From positions 81,507,980 to 81,571,979 of the forward strand of contig CP136063.1 in the NCBI GenBank assembly GCA_032622095.1: DNA of 64,000 nucleotides, read 5' to 3'. This document shows, piece after piece, positions 25,777 to 36,886 of the stretch (within the stretch, counting starts at the first letter, position 1; each line of letters opens with the position of its first letter). This stretch comes from Siphonodentalium dalli (Eukaryota; Mollusca; Scaphopoda; Gadilida; Siphonodentaliidae). Both the position numbers and the translations under genes were made by a program. The notes under the pieces are model-generated. The model saw only the letters and a list, made by a program, of their open reading frames with translations, was not told the origin of the DNA and did not search any database.

Positions 25777-28674
25777 TGTCCTTCATGTATAAACCGATTT
25801 GTTATGTCATATATATAACTACATGGGCTACTTTGGTCTGAAATAAACCATTATATATAAAGGATTCACAGTAAACAAGACGATGAAAACAAACAATTGT
25901 GGAGCGCTGGTGACACTTATTGGTATATTAGCCGATTAATAGATACAAATTTCTCAGGTCATTTACATATTTTAGATTCGGTGAATAATAGCAAAAACAA
26001 AGTTGATATTATCTGTGTGTAACTGACAACCTCAAAGCAACAAAGGGATTTTTGGCAGGGCACTGATGCATACGATATTATGACAACTCCGTTTGAACTA
26101 CTGATGATTTAAAAAATTAAGGTCGCTGTATTCAACAAGGTCAATGCAACCAAATTAAGGGTTTTGTATGACCACAGAGGTTTTCCATATTATACATAGT
26201 TAGTATAAAGTATTCACAGTAGATAAGACTGTTAATACAGACAAGAGTGATATTTTTGTGACAATTTATGGTCTTCTGGTTGAGAATGAGTATTAGCTTG
26301 AGGAATGAGCACGCCCAATTTAATGTTCTCATGCCTATATTACCGGGTTCAGTTATGATAAATAACGACAACAATACATTAATAAGTCAAATTAGTAAGT
26401 GAATACATTTGCCAAATTGTTTAGTATTCGAGCGGTGAGTCATTAACAAGGCAGGCATGTGTCTAAATGGAGGAAGATCAAGCATTGAACTGCTTTAACA
26501 CCATCATATATTGTTTGGTTGTGATGAATTACATTATAGTTCTGAATAAATACACACTGTTTCAACTATTATTGTGTAAGATAATGTCGATACCTATCTG
26601 ACAAGCTCACAACAAATGTAAGGGTTTTATACAAAGGCACTGAGGTGTTTGATATCATGACAACTCCATATGAGCTATTGTTGAGAAGGTCAATGAAAAC
26701 AAATTAAGGGCTTTGTGTGATCGCAATGAGGTTTTCCATACCAAACCTAGTGCATCATGATAAAGGCCATTCCACACGGCGAGATCAATTAAAACAAAAA
26801 TAAGTGAATAACGAAACAACCATGAGTTCAACCATTCAGAAAGCCGACGTCGCAGAAAACGCCAAAACTCATTGCCGTGCAGCAAACGCCATGTGTAAGG
26901 AACTTAAGGGATACACAGTTGAGAAGACTGTCAATAGAGACAATTGTGACATGAGTGACTATTTACGGTCTTCTGGTTGATAGTGGGCATTGTTAGCTAG
27001 ACGAATGAGCACGCCAAGTTGATGTATGCACGCTTATTTTACCGGGTTTACTTTTGATAAATATAAACTTCTATATACAAAGCTGTGCTCTTGTGTTTTG
27101 TGAACGTTCTTTTATATCTAATGATAACTAAAAAGATATACAATATATGCCGAGCACGTCTGCGATAACATGATTATGCAACTGATTACACCTCTATTAT
27201 AGCCATTTGGCAGTGTGAAGATCCAAATTATGATCGCTTGTTTCTTCGCGGTCCGGTTCCAGAGACCAACATAGGTCTATGAATATGCTAAACATTCTTG
27301 GGAAGACTCTTTTTACCATAGAAAGACTAATGCAAGTGGTCGAATTCAGAAAGTTCTGTTCTAATACGAATTGAGATGGTCCATGTGTGTATTGGTTATC
27401 CATCCTACAGTTCCCATTTTAAAAGAGAATCCCAAATATAACCAAGTATTTACTTAATACTCGTTAACTTTTATAAAACATATATATTGCCATATTTCAG
27501 TAGATTGAAATCCTGCTATTTTTCAACAGGCAAACATGTAGAGTTGGCCTACACTGATTACCAAAATCATGTTCAGATTACGCATCCAATTAATGGTTTA
27601 CTTTACAGCTTTGTAATAATTAGTCTATCAAACCAGTAATGCCACATCGGCATTCGTGTCCACCAAATACTTATGTTCCTATTTCTCAGACCTACAATCA
27701 TCGAGATCGTGAACATCGAACTATATGACTTGTATTGCAGATTCGAATAGGACGCAGAGCCATTATTTTCATTCCTTCCGTTATCTTAAATATGGTGATC
27801 TATCAATGGCCGTATGTTTCAGATGTGTTATTTGTACTGAAAATTTTGATAATTGGTTTAATCTAAGGGATGACATAGAACTGGTCCATAATTTTTGCCC
27901 AAATACTCCCGATGCCTACATGGACCATATGCTCTTTGGCAATCCTGGACAATCTTTCCAGTGCTTTGAAGACGGTTATAATGTTCAAAATCAAACATAT
28001 TCCATCCCACTTTTACTGTCATCAAATCATTACCAGTTACTAATTCCGTTTGAATTATACAGAAGTCGGTTTCTCCAATGTCAAACCCTGATGGTTCCCT
28101 ATATACCCTCCTCTTGATAAACTTCTTGGCGAGAAGCATAGACGCAGAGCCAACGGAGTGAGTTATTTCAGTACAAGAGGGCGGCAACTAATAAGTATGA
28201 CATGGTGGTGACCATTCATGGTCTTGTAGACTTAGCATGGGTAGGAGAAAATATAATTAAATAAAATCGGAACCAATTTTCAGCTAACCTGAAAAATATA
28301 GCAGATTCAAAAAGTGGATGCTAGACAAAGTGTGCTATTTAGTTTCACCGTCAATAAGACGGTGCAGACGAAAAATTATGACCTGGTGATGACAATTCAT
28401 TGTCTTCTTGTTCAGACTGAGCATTGTTATAAATAAAATAAACAATCAGAGCCGATTTTCAGGTAACTTGAACCAGAAAATAAGAAACCTATATCTGACA
28501 AAGGTAACATTTGTCAACAAATCGCAGATATGGGTATGCTTGGACGAGGAGCCGGTATGGCGCTCTGAAAAGAAAGAAAAGAGATGAGTCTGACAGTTGG
28601 GATGCACGGTATGATTTGACAACAATTAGTCAAATTTCATGACCCAATTTTCAGGTAACAAGACAAAAGATAAT
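25777..28674 (+). repeat. 3.2-kb tandem unit 9, right-truncated
   Basis: Last copy. It is collinear with the other units until GACAAAAGATAAT at 28674. It then continues not with the 97-codon segment but with TGAGAACTATTTGC, which also follows the equivalent position in the older copies at 30700 and 32740. The array therefore ends by rejoining the ancestral sequence. Insertion ORF 27725-28117. The exon-E cassette 28305-28436 has lost its usual stop (TAA to TAT) and gains two codons. Confidence 0.95.
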
Positions 28675-28859
28675 TGAGAACTATTTGCATCCACCATCAT
28701 TCGTATGACACAGGCATCGCACAAACCCACTCAAGCATCGATCAGTTTCATGTTGAAACAAATGTTTATAAATGAGAACGATGTGTTAATTTGTTTAAAT
28801 TGGGAAACGAAAGCATGGATGCTCTTCATTTAAAGATCATTGTAATTTTTACTAGCCTA
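28675..28859 (+). repeat. older repeat block next to the array
   Basis: Non-coding sequence (GAGAACTATTTGC ... TTTATAAATGAGAACGATG ... GATGCTCTTCATTTAAAGATC) shared with 30707-30905, 32745-32830 plus 38966-39060, and 46250-46450. It marks the edge of the ancestral, diverged repeat family. Confidence 0.8.
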
Positions 28860-29270
28860 CCTAAAATTCAAAACATGCACAATTGTCATGAGTGCCCCAG
28901 ACGTTTACAGCTTCGCCTCAGGTTTATATAGCCATATTCGTATTGAACACCGTGGAACTGACGCACACCAGTGTCCACACTGCCAACGGCGATTTGGCCG
29001 CCTCGACGACGCCATCAGACACCTGAGATAATGCAGGGACAGATCCCGATCTCCTCTTGTCCAGCTATTGGAATCACCAACACCAAGTCCATTTTCACTA
29101 AACTCGTTCTCAAGCGGATACTGCACTTACACAAATCTCTCCAAATTCAAACAGACCCAACAACGCCCCCACGGGGGCCGGCTGTCACTGCGAACTTTGC
29201 CGAACTCAACGACATTGTCGTGACCATTCACGGTCTTCTTGTCGACTTCGCATTCAGTAGAAGAAAATAA
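28860..29270 (+). pseudogene. two-finger C2H2/C2HC zinc-finger fragment, copy 1
   Basis: Finger 1 starts at C 28884 (CHECP, then SGLYSHIRIEH) with a 1-nt shift between the cysteine and histidine halves. Finger 2 reads CPHCQRRFGRLDD...RHLR-stop-C (28972-29034) in frame with the end of finger 1. The in-frame stop replaces the residue before the final C, and the shift breaks the frame, so this is a pseudogene. Uniquely, the 3' end (29206-29270) runs into the terminal cassette: NDIVVTIHGLLVDF...-stop. Copies 2 and 3 lie at about 39090 and 46490. The host gene is not recognised; zinc fingers of this form occur in transcription factors and in R2-like retroelement N termini. Confidence 0.6.
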
Positions 29271-29329
29271 AAAACAAGGGCTACGCATCTAAGATGCTTT
29301 TGTCGAGTTTTTTGGCAGTCAAACCAAAC

Positions 29330-30005
29330 TTCTGCCAATAAGGTGCACAACTCCAGGAAAAAAAGTGTATTATTGCAATAGACCTATATACCAAATATCA
29401 ATTGAATCCATTAATATTTCATTGAGTTATCGCACTAACGGTGATAAAATTGTTATTAAAATAGACAAACTAAGACCCATAACTCCGGAAAAGAAATTCG
29501 GACAAAACATGTTTTCGAACTCGTCCGAGGTATTGTTGCAGTAAACTCATATATCATTGTTGAAATCGGTTAAATTTTCATCGAGTTATCGCGCTAACGG
29601 TGATAACATTGCTAAAAATAGACAAACTAAGACCCATAACTCTGCGAAAACAATTCGGACAAACCTGGTTTTCGAACTCGTCCGAGATATTGTTGCAGGA
29701 GACTCATATATCATTGTTGAAATCGGTTAATATTTCATCGCGCTAACGGTGATAAAATTGCTAAAAATAGATAACTAAGTCCCATAACTCCGGAAAAAAA
29801 ATTCCGACAAACCTGGTTTTCGAACTCGTCCGAGATATTGTTCCAAGAGTCTCATATACCAAATATTGTTGAAATTGGTTAATATTTCATTGAGTTATCG
29901 CCCTAATGGTGATAACATTGCTAAAAATAGACAAACTAAGACCCATAACTCCGGAAAATTTGGTTAATATTTGCGTGAGTTATCGCGCTAACGGTGAAAA
30001 ACTAA
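29330..30005 (+). repeat. about 150-160-bp imperfect tandem repeat, 4-5 copies
   Basis: AACTAAGACCCATAACTCC recurs at about 29467, 29625, 29773 and 29934, with shared GAACTCGTCCGAG, TGTTGAAATCGGTTAAT and GAGTTATCGCGCTAACGG in each period. Non-coding. The CATAACTCC/GAGTTATC words resemble common short repeats of mollusc genomes. A distantly similar single copy lies at 58410-58550. Confidence 0.85.
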
Positions 30006-30206
30006 AAAAAAAAGTCATCAAAGATGGATAACTCTTGTCAAAAAGTTCGGACGTGACCCATTTTCTACAGGCAGTAAATAGTCATTGGGAGCAACTCACA
30101 TACTATCATTTTTTTGAATCCGTTCGCAAATGTCAAAGTTATAAGGCATTCTTTAGGTCCGCCCGCCAACCGTCCCTCGTCAAACCGTAAGTAAAAACTC
30201 CACTAA

Positions 30207-30640
30207 AAATACATTCGGAACCAATTTTCAGGTAACCTCACAAATATTGCAGATTCGAACAGTGGATGGTACATACAAAAAGTGAGCTTCTTGTTTTTGA
30301 TATCCCACTTGACATTTATGATATTTATATTGTACACCCATAATAACTCCTATCATATGGCGCTTGACAACATCTGTTCATCGTCGATTTCACTGTGGAC
30401 GAAAAATTATGACACGGTGATAATTCTGTCTTCTTATTGAGACCAAGCATTGTTAGGAGAAAATAAAACAAAAATCTCAACCAATTTTTAGGTAACCAGA
30501 CATATAAGATTTCCATATCTGAAAAAGGTAAAAAAAATAAAAATGTCAGATATGGATATGCTTGGACGAGGACCCCGTATGGAAGGAACTTGGAAAAACC
30601 AGAAAAAGAGCGAGTCCGGCTGTTTAAAGTTGAGATACAT
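30207..30640 (+). pseudogene. degenerate cassette plus exon-a relic
   Basis: TTTTCAGGTAACCTC at about 30220 is followed by a decayed cassette (TTTCACTGTGGACGAAAAATTATGAC at about 30388, stop-terminated GCATTGTTAG at 30447). A degenerate exon a follows (GATATGGATATGCTTGGACGAGG at 30547) with a poor donor. Both frames are broken. Confidence 0.55.
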
Positions 30641-30905
30641 GGTCTGATTTGACACCAATTAATCAAATTTCCTGACCCAATTTTCAGGTAACTTGACAAA
30701 AAGATAATTGAGAACTATTTGTAACCACCATCATTCGTATGACACAGGCATCGCATAAATCCCCTCAAGCATCGATCAGTTTTATGTTGAAACGAATGTT
30801 TATAAATGAGAACGATGTGTTAATTTGTTTATATTAATTACATCTTTTGGGAAAGAAACCATGGGTCCTCTTCATTAAAGATCATTTTAATATTTACTAG
30901 CCTAA

Positions 30906-31395
30906 TTAAAATGTATTGAAATTTCCTTTTGAAAAACTGATATCTGAGCGACAAATCCGCACAGGTTATGTATGTCATTTTCTTGCGGATAATGTACCAA
31001 TATTAGTATCATATTGTTGGCTTAGCTCTAGACAAATGTCCATACTTTGGTTTGTTCCTACCATTAGTCACTGAGTTATGACCTTTACTTTTAAGACCGA
31101 TTAAAAATGTCTTGCAAATTTCAGTGGAGTGAACTCGTGCAATTTTCCAATAAGCATACATGCAAAGATGACCTACAGTGAATAACAAAATAATGTTACT
31201 TGACCATATTTGTTACCTTTTGTGACTTTTCACAGCTTTATAATAATTATTCCATCTAACCAGTAATGCCACATTTAAAATAGGCCACATTGGCATTATG
31301 TCCACAAAATACTTATTTTCCTATTTAACAAACCTCCAACATCCCTCGAAACCGTGTACAACTATAAGACTTGTATTTCATTTCTTCTATTGCAG
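30906..31395 (+). other. intron-like segment before exon b
   Basis: No coding signal. The same segment precedes exon b relics at 48119-48420 and, shortened, at 1640-1862. It ends with a good 3' splice site, a TTTCATTTCTTCTATTGCAG tract. It also preserves the empty site (TAATTAAAATGTATTG, 30904-30919) of the zinc-finger insertion found at 46453-48113. Confidence 0.65.
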
Positions 31396-31513
31396 ATTCG
31401 AAACATTGATGCCACAGACAACAATAAGCCAGCTATTTGAGCACAAAGGTTTCACTGTCGACAAAAGTGTGGTGACCATTCATGGTATTCTTGTGGAGAC
31501 TGAGCATTGGTAG
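31396..31513 (+). pseudogene. exon b, terminal-exon copy with good acceptor
   Basis: After a strong acceptor the frame reads RFETLMPQTTISQLFEHKGF, then TVDKSVVTIHGILVETEHW-stop. Compared with the copy at 31735-31991 it lacks about ten residues between TVDK and VVTIHG (the xVKTNNYDM part), an in-frame deletion. It is the clearest evidence that the array cassettes are last exons. No upstream exons of an intact gene are found nearby, so expression is doubtful, although the exon itself is open. The family is unknown to me. Confidence 0.55.
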
Positions 31514-31544
31514 GAGAAAAACAAATACAATAGGAACCAATATT

Positions 31545-31697
31545 CAGGTAACCTGACAAATATTGCAGATTCAAAAAGAGAATGCAACACACACAAAGTG
31601 ATCTATTTGGTTTCACCATCGATAAGACGCGCAGACGAAGAATTGTGGATGGTGATGACAATTCATTGTCTTCTTGTTGAGACTGAGCATTGTTTGG
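31545..31697 (+). pseudogene. exon-E-like cassette, broken
   Basis: ATATTGCAG then ATTCAAAAAGAGAATGC aligns with exon E at 2425. The core GTTTCACCATCGATAAGACG has lost one or two bases, so the FT(I)DK half and the VMTIHCLLVETEHC half are in different frames, and the stop is replaced by TTTGG. Confidence 0.55.
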
Positions 31698-31734
31698 AGA
31701 AAATAAACACAAAACAATCTGAACCAATTTTCAG

Positions 31735-31991
31735 GTAACCAGACAAATAAGCAACCCATATCTGAAAAGGGTAAAATTTATCCAAAAATCTCAGATATCG
31801 GTATGCTTGGACGAGGAGCCGGTATGGAACTAGAAAGGCAAGAAAATCGATTCGAAACATTGATGCCACAGACCACAAGAAGCCAGTTATTTGAGTACAA
31901 AGGTTTCACCGTCGACAAAAGGGTGAAAACCAATAACTACGACATGGTGGTGACCATTCATTGTCTTCTTGAAGAGACTGAGCATTGGTAG
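31735..31991 (+). pseudogene. intron-less exon a + exon b fusion
   Basis: Starts after AATTTTCAG. The frame is open throughout: NQTNKQPISEKGKI..., SDIGMLGRGAGMELERQEN, RFETLMPQTTRSQLFEYKGF, TVDKRVKTNNYDMVVTIHC, LLEETEHW-stop. Elsewhere exon a ends at GTGAGT (46177) and exon b begins after ...TTGCAG (31395, 45762). Here the two coding parts abut at AAATCG/ATTCGAAAC with the intron missing. This confirms the splice borders and suggests either a spliced reverse-transcribed copy or precise intron loss. About 84 residues long. No domain recognised, and no upstream exon or promoter identified. Confidence 0.6.
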
Positions 31992-32002
31992 GAGAAAATA
32001 AA

Positions 32003-32660
32003 AAAAAAAGAATCGGAACCAATTTTCAGGTAACCTAGCAAATAAGCTTTCCATATCTGAAAAAGGTCAAATGTGCTTGTTGGTATGTTTGGACGACGAG
32101 CCGGTATCTAACTCGGAAAAACTAGAAAAACCGTGAGTCCGACTGTTTCAAGTGGAGAACTCTAAATCGTGTACATCTATCTATAAAACTTGTATTTCAT
32201 TTCTCCTATAGTATATTCTAATAGTGGATACTACAGGCAGAAAGAAGTCAATGCGACGGTACAGTTGAAGAACTGTGAAATGGCGATGACAATACATGAT
32301 GAGCATTGTTGGTAAATAATAAAAACAAACAAACCTGAACCAATTTTCAGGTAACCAGACAAATAGGCTTTCCACATCTGAAAAAAGGAGAAATTTTTTT
32401 TAAAATGCCAGATATGGGTATGCTTGGACGAGGAGCCGGTATTGAAAACGGCAAAACTGGAACAAAAAAAGTTTGTTTCAAGTGATATCTCGAAATCGTG
32501 TACATCTAACTATAAGACTTGTATTTCATTTCTTCTATTGCAGATTTGAATAGTGGATAAGCATTCCATATCTGAAAAAGGTAATTTTTTTCAAAAAATC
32601 TCCGATATGGGTATGCTTGGACGATAAGACGGTATGGCACTCAGAAAAACGTCGAGTTTG
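32003..32660 (+). pseudogene. run of decayed exon-a and exon-b pieces
   Basis: Three exon-a relics (MLGRGAG-type words at about 32082, 32418 and 32608), two short intron/acceptor relics (CATCTAACTATAAGACTTG or CTATCTATAAAACTTG, then TTTCTTCTATTGCAG or similar, near 32170-32215 and 32502-32544) and one broken cassette (32250-32310). All frames are interrupted. The order shows repeated local duplication of the a-intron-b module with progressive decay. Confidence 0.6.
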
Positions 32661-32830
32661 ACAGATTCAACTTGAGATACACGGTCTGATTTGACACAAT
32701 TAATCAAATTTCCTGACCCAATTTCCTTGTAACCTGACAAACGATAATTGAGACCTATTTGCAACCACAGGCATCGCACAATCCACTCAATCATCGATTA
32801 GTTTTATGTTGAAACGAATGTTTATAAATG

Positions 32831-33774
32831 GTGTAGTGAAATCTGATATTCAATATTGACATTATTGTATTGTTATTATGTCTGTACTGTAATACTTTAT
32901 CATTATAAGTACTTGCAAAAGTTATTATTAATATTTATATTAGAAGTTATTATTAATATTTATATTATTAAGTTAAAATAAATTTCAAATACTTCACTAA
33001 TAGTTTATAACTATTTTCAGTATTTATTATTAATATAATTCATAAATTATCTCAAATTCTATTCTTTAAATAATTTCAAAGTTATTAAAGTTCTAGTCAA
33101 ATATTCAACCCTTCGGGAACCTCTTTGGTTAATTTTCACACTTTCAAGTTTTCTATATTCAAGTCGTAATTATATCAAAACTACAATTCACTCACCATTG
33201 TCAATCTGCCGTTTTATGCACCATATCGTATTACATCGGTTTAACTATATATCATTCCATCATATTTCCTCATTTCCATGTATTAGGACATTTATTCAAT
33301 CAAAAGTATTCGCGCAATTTTGCCTTGCGTCAAACTTGCGGGTGACGTCATCTCATGCATATTAATTAGCTCCGCCTTTGGTTTCTAAGATGTCACCTGT
33401 TTTCTTAGTTACGGAAACGAGGTACACGACATCTGTAGCGCGTGATCGCTCCACAAATGTGGTATACATCCGTTGGTACTCCACATTGTGGTGTACGGGT
33501 ATAAAAGGCCGTCAAAAGAGGTTCCACAAATTATAAGTTGATTAAAACTGAGCGACGGAAACACGCAGGGAAATCGCATAACAAACAATAAGCGCCGCCC
33601 ATTTATATAGGATGAAGGTAACTTAATGCAACTTCAGCCCAACTCAGCCATAGCGGGCTAGCAAAGGAATGTGACTTTTGATGGTACTTTTCGGAGTTTG
33701 TTGACATTTTCGCAGGGGTTGGTAACGCCTATTTTCGAGTCATGTCGTTCACATCCATATTTAGGTAGCAATAC
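32831..33774 (+). other. AT-rich left part of the insertion with a TATA-box promoter candidate
   Basis: AT-rich direct duplications of TTATTATTAATATTTATATTA occur near 32920-32970. Further on, TATAAAAGG (33500-33508) follows a GACGTCA-like site (33344) and short palindromes (CCACAAATGTGG, CCACATTGTGG at 33451-33490). An ATGAAG with a GTAACTT donor-like sequence lies at 33612. It looks like a promoter and first exon, of the element or of a captured gene. No ORF of note. Confidence 0.35.
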
Positions 33775-34405
33775 ACGATTTCTGGCCATTTTCACGGGGG
33801 TACTGTATTACAACCTTCTGCTGCACCATGGTCATTGATAAACAGAACATGAGTGTTTGGTTACAAGATGCAGAAATGGTCAGAGAATAATCGTCTGTCT
33901 TTTGGAAAAAAATTGCATCATCACAAGTAGAGTTATCTCCCCTAGACTGATTTTTTTAAATCTTCATTTTAGCCAATTTTTGACCGAAATTGGCCGTTTT
34001 CGGTCGCATAGCTAACCACGACAGAGCGAATGTCAGTCTATAATCACCTTATGAGCTGATAGACCCGAGATATATGTCAGATATATTGAAAAATTAAAAA
34101 AAGTTATCATAGCAATTTTATTTTTTTTTCTCAGAAGTGCAGACGACTGTTTTCGAGGGAGAGAAATCGAGCTGTTTTCCGGTGGAGTACCACACAGAGC
34201 TGGCCGACATCAGATTCCAAAAACATACTTCGTATTCAAATATCATCCCATTTTGTATACTATGGTACCTTTATAAAATAATTAAACCACCAAACCATTA
34301 CTCCCAGGTATAACAAAGGCTAAACTGACAGTTATAGCCCTTATATGCTTAAAATCATATTTTTCAGCCCTCCTACAACCCATGAAATCGTGTATTGCTA
34401 CCTTA
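33775..34405 (+). repeat. 0.6-kb direct repeat, left copy
   Basis: Nearly identical to 37823-38422, in the same orientation, with a 3.4-kb spacer holding the transposase and endonuclease. Only this copy has an extra 30-odd bp (about 34094-34129) that supplies a T-rich tract before a 3' splice site. The repeats are not at the ends of the 6.1-kb insertion, so they are not simple LTRs of it. Confidence 0.9.
34135..34307 (+). other. candidate internal exon inside the left direct repeat
   Basis: Preceded by T(9)CTCAG and followed by CCCAG/GTATAA; open in one frame: VQTTVFEGEKSSCFPVEYHT, then ELADIRFQKHTSYSNIIPF and a hydrophobic tail. The right repeat has the same segment (about 38151-38324, in an ORF from 38122 to 38328) but lost the pyrimidine tract. 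Function unknown. Confidence 0.35.
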
Positions 34406-34848
34406 AAGGAAAAGTAGAGTTACCCCCCTTGAGCGATAACTCATTTTCCGAGTTCCTTGGGTAGTGGCGATTAATTTGATATATGACATGTATAGGATAT
34501 ATTGTTGAAATAAATTTTATTCACAAAGCAACATGCCTTGGGTAATAGTCATTTCAGCCATTTCCAGTCTGCAGTTCACGGTGACCTGGATATCTCAGAT
34601 TTACCACTTATAGGTCAGACCATGGAGTCAAATTATTCTAGACATGTAATGCATCTATTTCTAGTAAAATTCCATCACTCAGTGTTACAAGTTAGTTATT
34701 CATATTGCAGATTCCATATTTATTTTCAATTCTGGAACACCACCCACCCCTCCTTCCAAGGGAAGTAATTAACAGGTGCCTGGAAATGTCAAAAGTTAGT
34801 TCCCTTTGTTGCACCTATGGCAACGTATTGTAATGACATTCTTTATTA

Positions 34849-36697
34849 TTGTTTTGCTCTATGGTGTTCCAATTCTTTACATACAAACTCGAACAATTAT
34901 TTGTTTATCTCCAACACAATGAAAAAGAAAATAAAAGAAATCAAGGTTTCAAAGATGGCACGGTGCCAATTAGATGGTGTAATACATCATCTGATGAGCA
35001 ACATGAAGAGAGTGCTGATTCTAATTCTCAGGATAAAGATCGAAGTGGAGAAAAAATTACGGTTCTTAGACACAAGCGCACTGATGAATATTTAGAAGCA
35101 TGCAACATGGCGAGTGATGGGATTCTACCCGGGAAACTTCGGCCCATTAATTCGCCACTTGATGAGACCCAATGTGAAATTGACAGCACGTATGAAAATC
35201 ATATTGTGAATCTGAACAAAGTTAATTCAGCTTATGCTTCATTCTTTGATATTCACAATAACGGGAAATGTCAACGGCCAATTCCAGAAATGGCAATCTG
35301 CCAGAAACTAGGCATGGTTTATGCCAGAATAAAGTGTGTGTCCTGCCAGATGGAAGGAATCCGCAGTGTTTTGTCTGATACATCAGCTAAATCTTCAAGG
35401 GGATTGCCTGCAGGTGACTGAATGATCGGTTATGCTTATCCATGCTCAAGAGCAAAGTCGGACCATCAGACATATGTCTTATTTTGAGTTGTCTGAACAT
35501 TCAACCTCCATCCCGTTCACTGCTGTCCAATCGTCTCAGCAAATTCTGCGACAAAACTGTCGAAATGAACACCGATTCCATGCAACAGAATCAGATATTC
35601 TTGCAAAGTACACGAAATCTGCTGACCGAAAACAATAACATTGATGTTTCTGTTGACACGGCTTATAATAATCGCCCACAAGCTGGCTGTGAAGCTGCTA
35701 CACAGTCGGTTTCTGTCGTCACAGAGCAGAATACATCAAGAAAGTTACCGCTCGCAATGTCAGTTTCGAACAAGTTATGCACAAAGAGATTGTGTAAACA
35801 TACCGAACGCTCGTTTTGCAACAGGAATGTCTCACTAGACAACTCAATTGCGTCGACTGAGTCCTCAATGGCAAAAATGTCATTAAATTCCATAAATGAT
35901 GCCGGTCTTGTTCGCGTCCAATCAGTTACAACTGACGCCAGTTCCCAACTCCAGAAAACTGTCCGAGACCTTTCAACGACATCAGCGCCAATAGCACACT
36001 TCACTTGTTTTATTCATTCATTACGAACCCTGCAAAAGAGAATACAGAAACTGAAATTAACTACCAAACCTGCAGTTTTAGGGGAGAAAAATCATCATTC
36101 GTAAAGAAACTGTCGTCAAGTATACGCAACCGAGTAAGAATGGAGCTTATTCGTATCAGGAAATTGTTTCGAGATAAGGACAAATTTGTAACAAAAGCAT
36201 ATAAGGCCATTCAGAACATAACACCTTGTTTCACAAACAACCACAAGAAGTGTCCAGCATCATCACTGGTCTGTAAGGCGCATCTAAAATCATACACAAC
36301 AAAACATCTTCCATTTTCGCGTCACGTACATGTAAACAAATGTGACCAGATAATAATACAGAACGAATTGGAAAAATATTTCTCACTCAATATGCTGCAG
36401 AAGCTCAGCCGTTTATATGATAAAAACAAAAATGAAAGTATCAACCATCGTGTTTTCACGTACGCACCAAAAAGCACCCTGTGGAGCAGAAACTTTCAAG
36501 GACTGTGCCATTCTGCGGTTCACTCGACCACCCACGGAGCAGGAAAATCCCTCATTTTATCATCAAAATATGTTGGTGTCACTTGCCACGACAAAGACCC
36601 AATGACAGTTCAATTGAAAAAAAGAGACAGAATGGCTTTCTATCATTCAAGACGCCAGTCGCAGAATGACTACAAACATCAACGATATATCAGTTGA
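34849..36697 (+). pseudogene. Mutator-like transposase (animal type), two frameshifts
   Basis: Three successive frames form one protein-coding relic: 34849-35421, a second from about 35417 to 36104, and a third to the TGA at 36697. The breaks are near 35417 (frame moves before LNDRLCLSM) and near 36090 (in an A-run, before SFVKKLSSS). Features matching the Mutator-like transposase domain family as I know it from invertebrates: a CxxC motif (KCVSCQMEG), LSCLNIQPPS, DTAYNNRPQAGCEAATQS, NKLCTKRLCKH, VTTDASSQLQ with its acidic residue, and ESINHRVFTYAPKSTLWSRN then LCHSAVH near the C-terminus. The family transposes DNA by a DDE-type mechanism. The remaining sequence is well preserved, so inactivation seems fairly recent. 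About 600 residues in total. Start codon uncertain. Confidence 0.75.
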
Positions 36698-36850
36698 AAA
36701 AAAAATGTAATCGTTAAATAAAAACATACCGGTAAATATTTCGATTTGGGGAATAAAAAATATACTATTTTTTACCATGGATTGAATGCTCACTCACCGT
36801 ATCAAAGATTGTAAAGTTGACAAAATATATCGTTGATGTTTGTTGTCATT
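36665..36850. repeat. 26-bp inverted repeat between the convergent genes
   Basis: Arms 36665-36690 and 36825-36850 match at 25 of 26 positions when one is reverse-complemented, with a 134-bp loop. The left arm is the last coding part of the transposase and the right arm encodes the same KHQRYI hexapeptide on the minus strand. It may be a shared 3' hairpin/terminator or a small inverted duplication of the transposase end. Confidence 0.75.
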
Positions 36851-36886
36851 TTTAAAGTTTATCAGAGATTTATATATGTATCTTAC

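Noticed and set aside
1-28674. Array as rDNA, histone or other classical tandem gene cluster
   Set aside because: No rRNA-like, tRNA-like, histone or snRNA sequence is present; content is exon relics and non-coding DNA.
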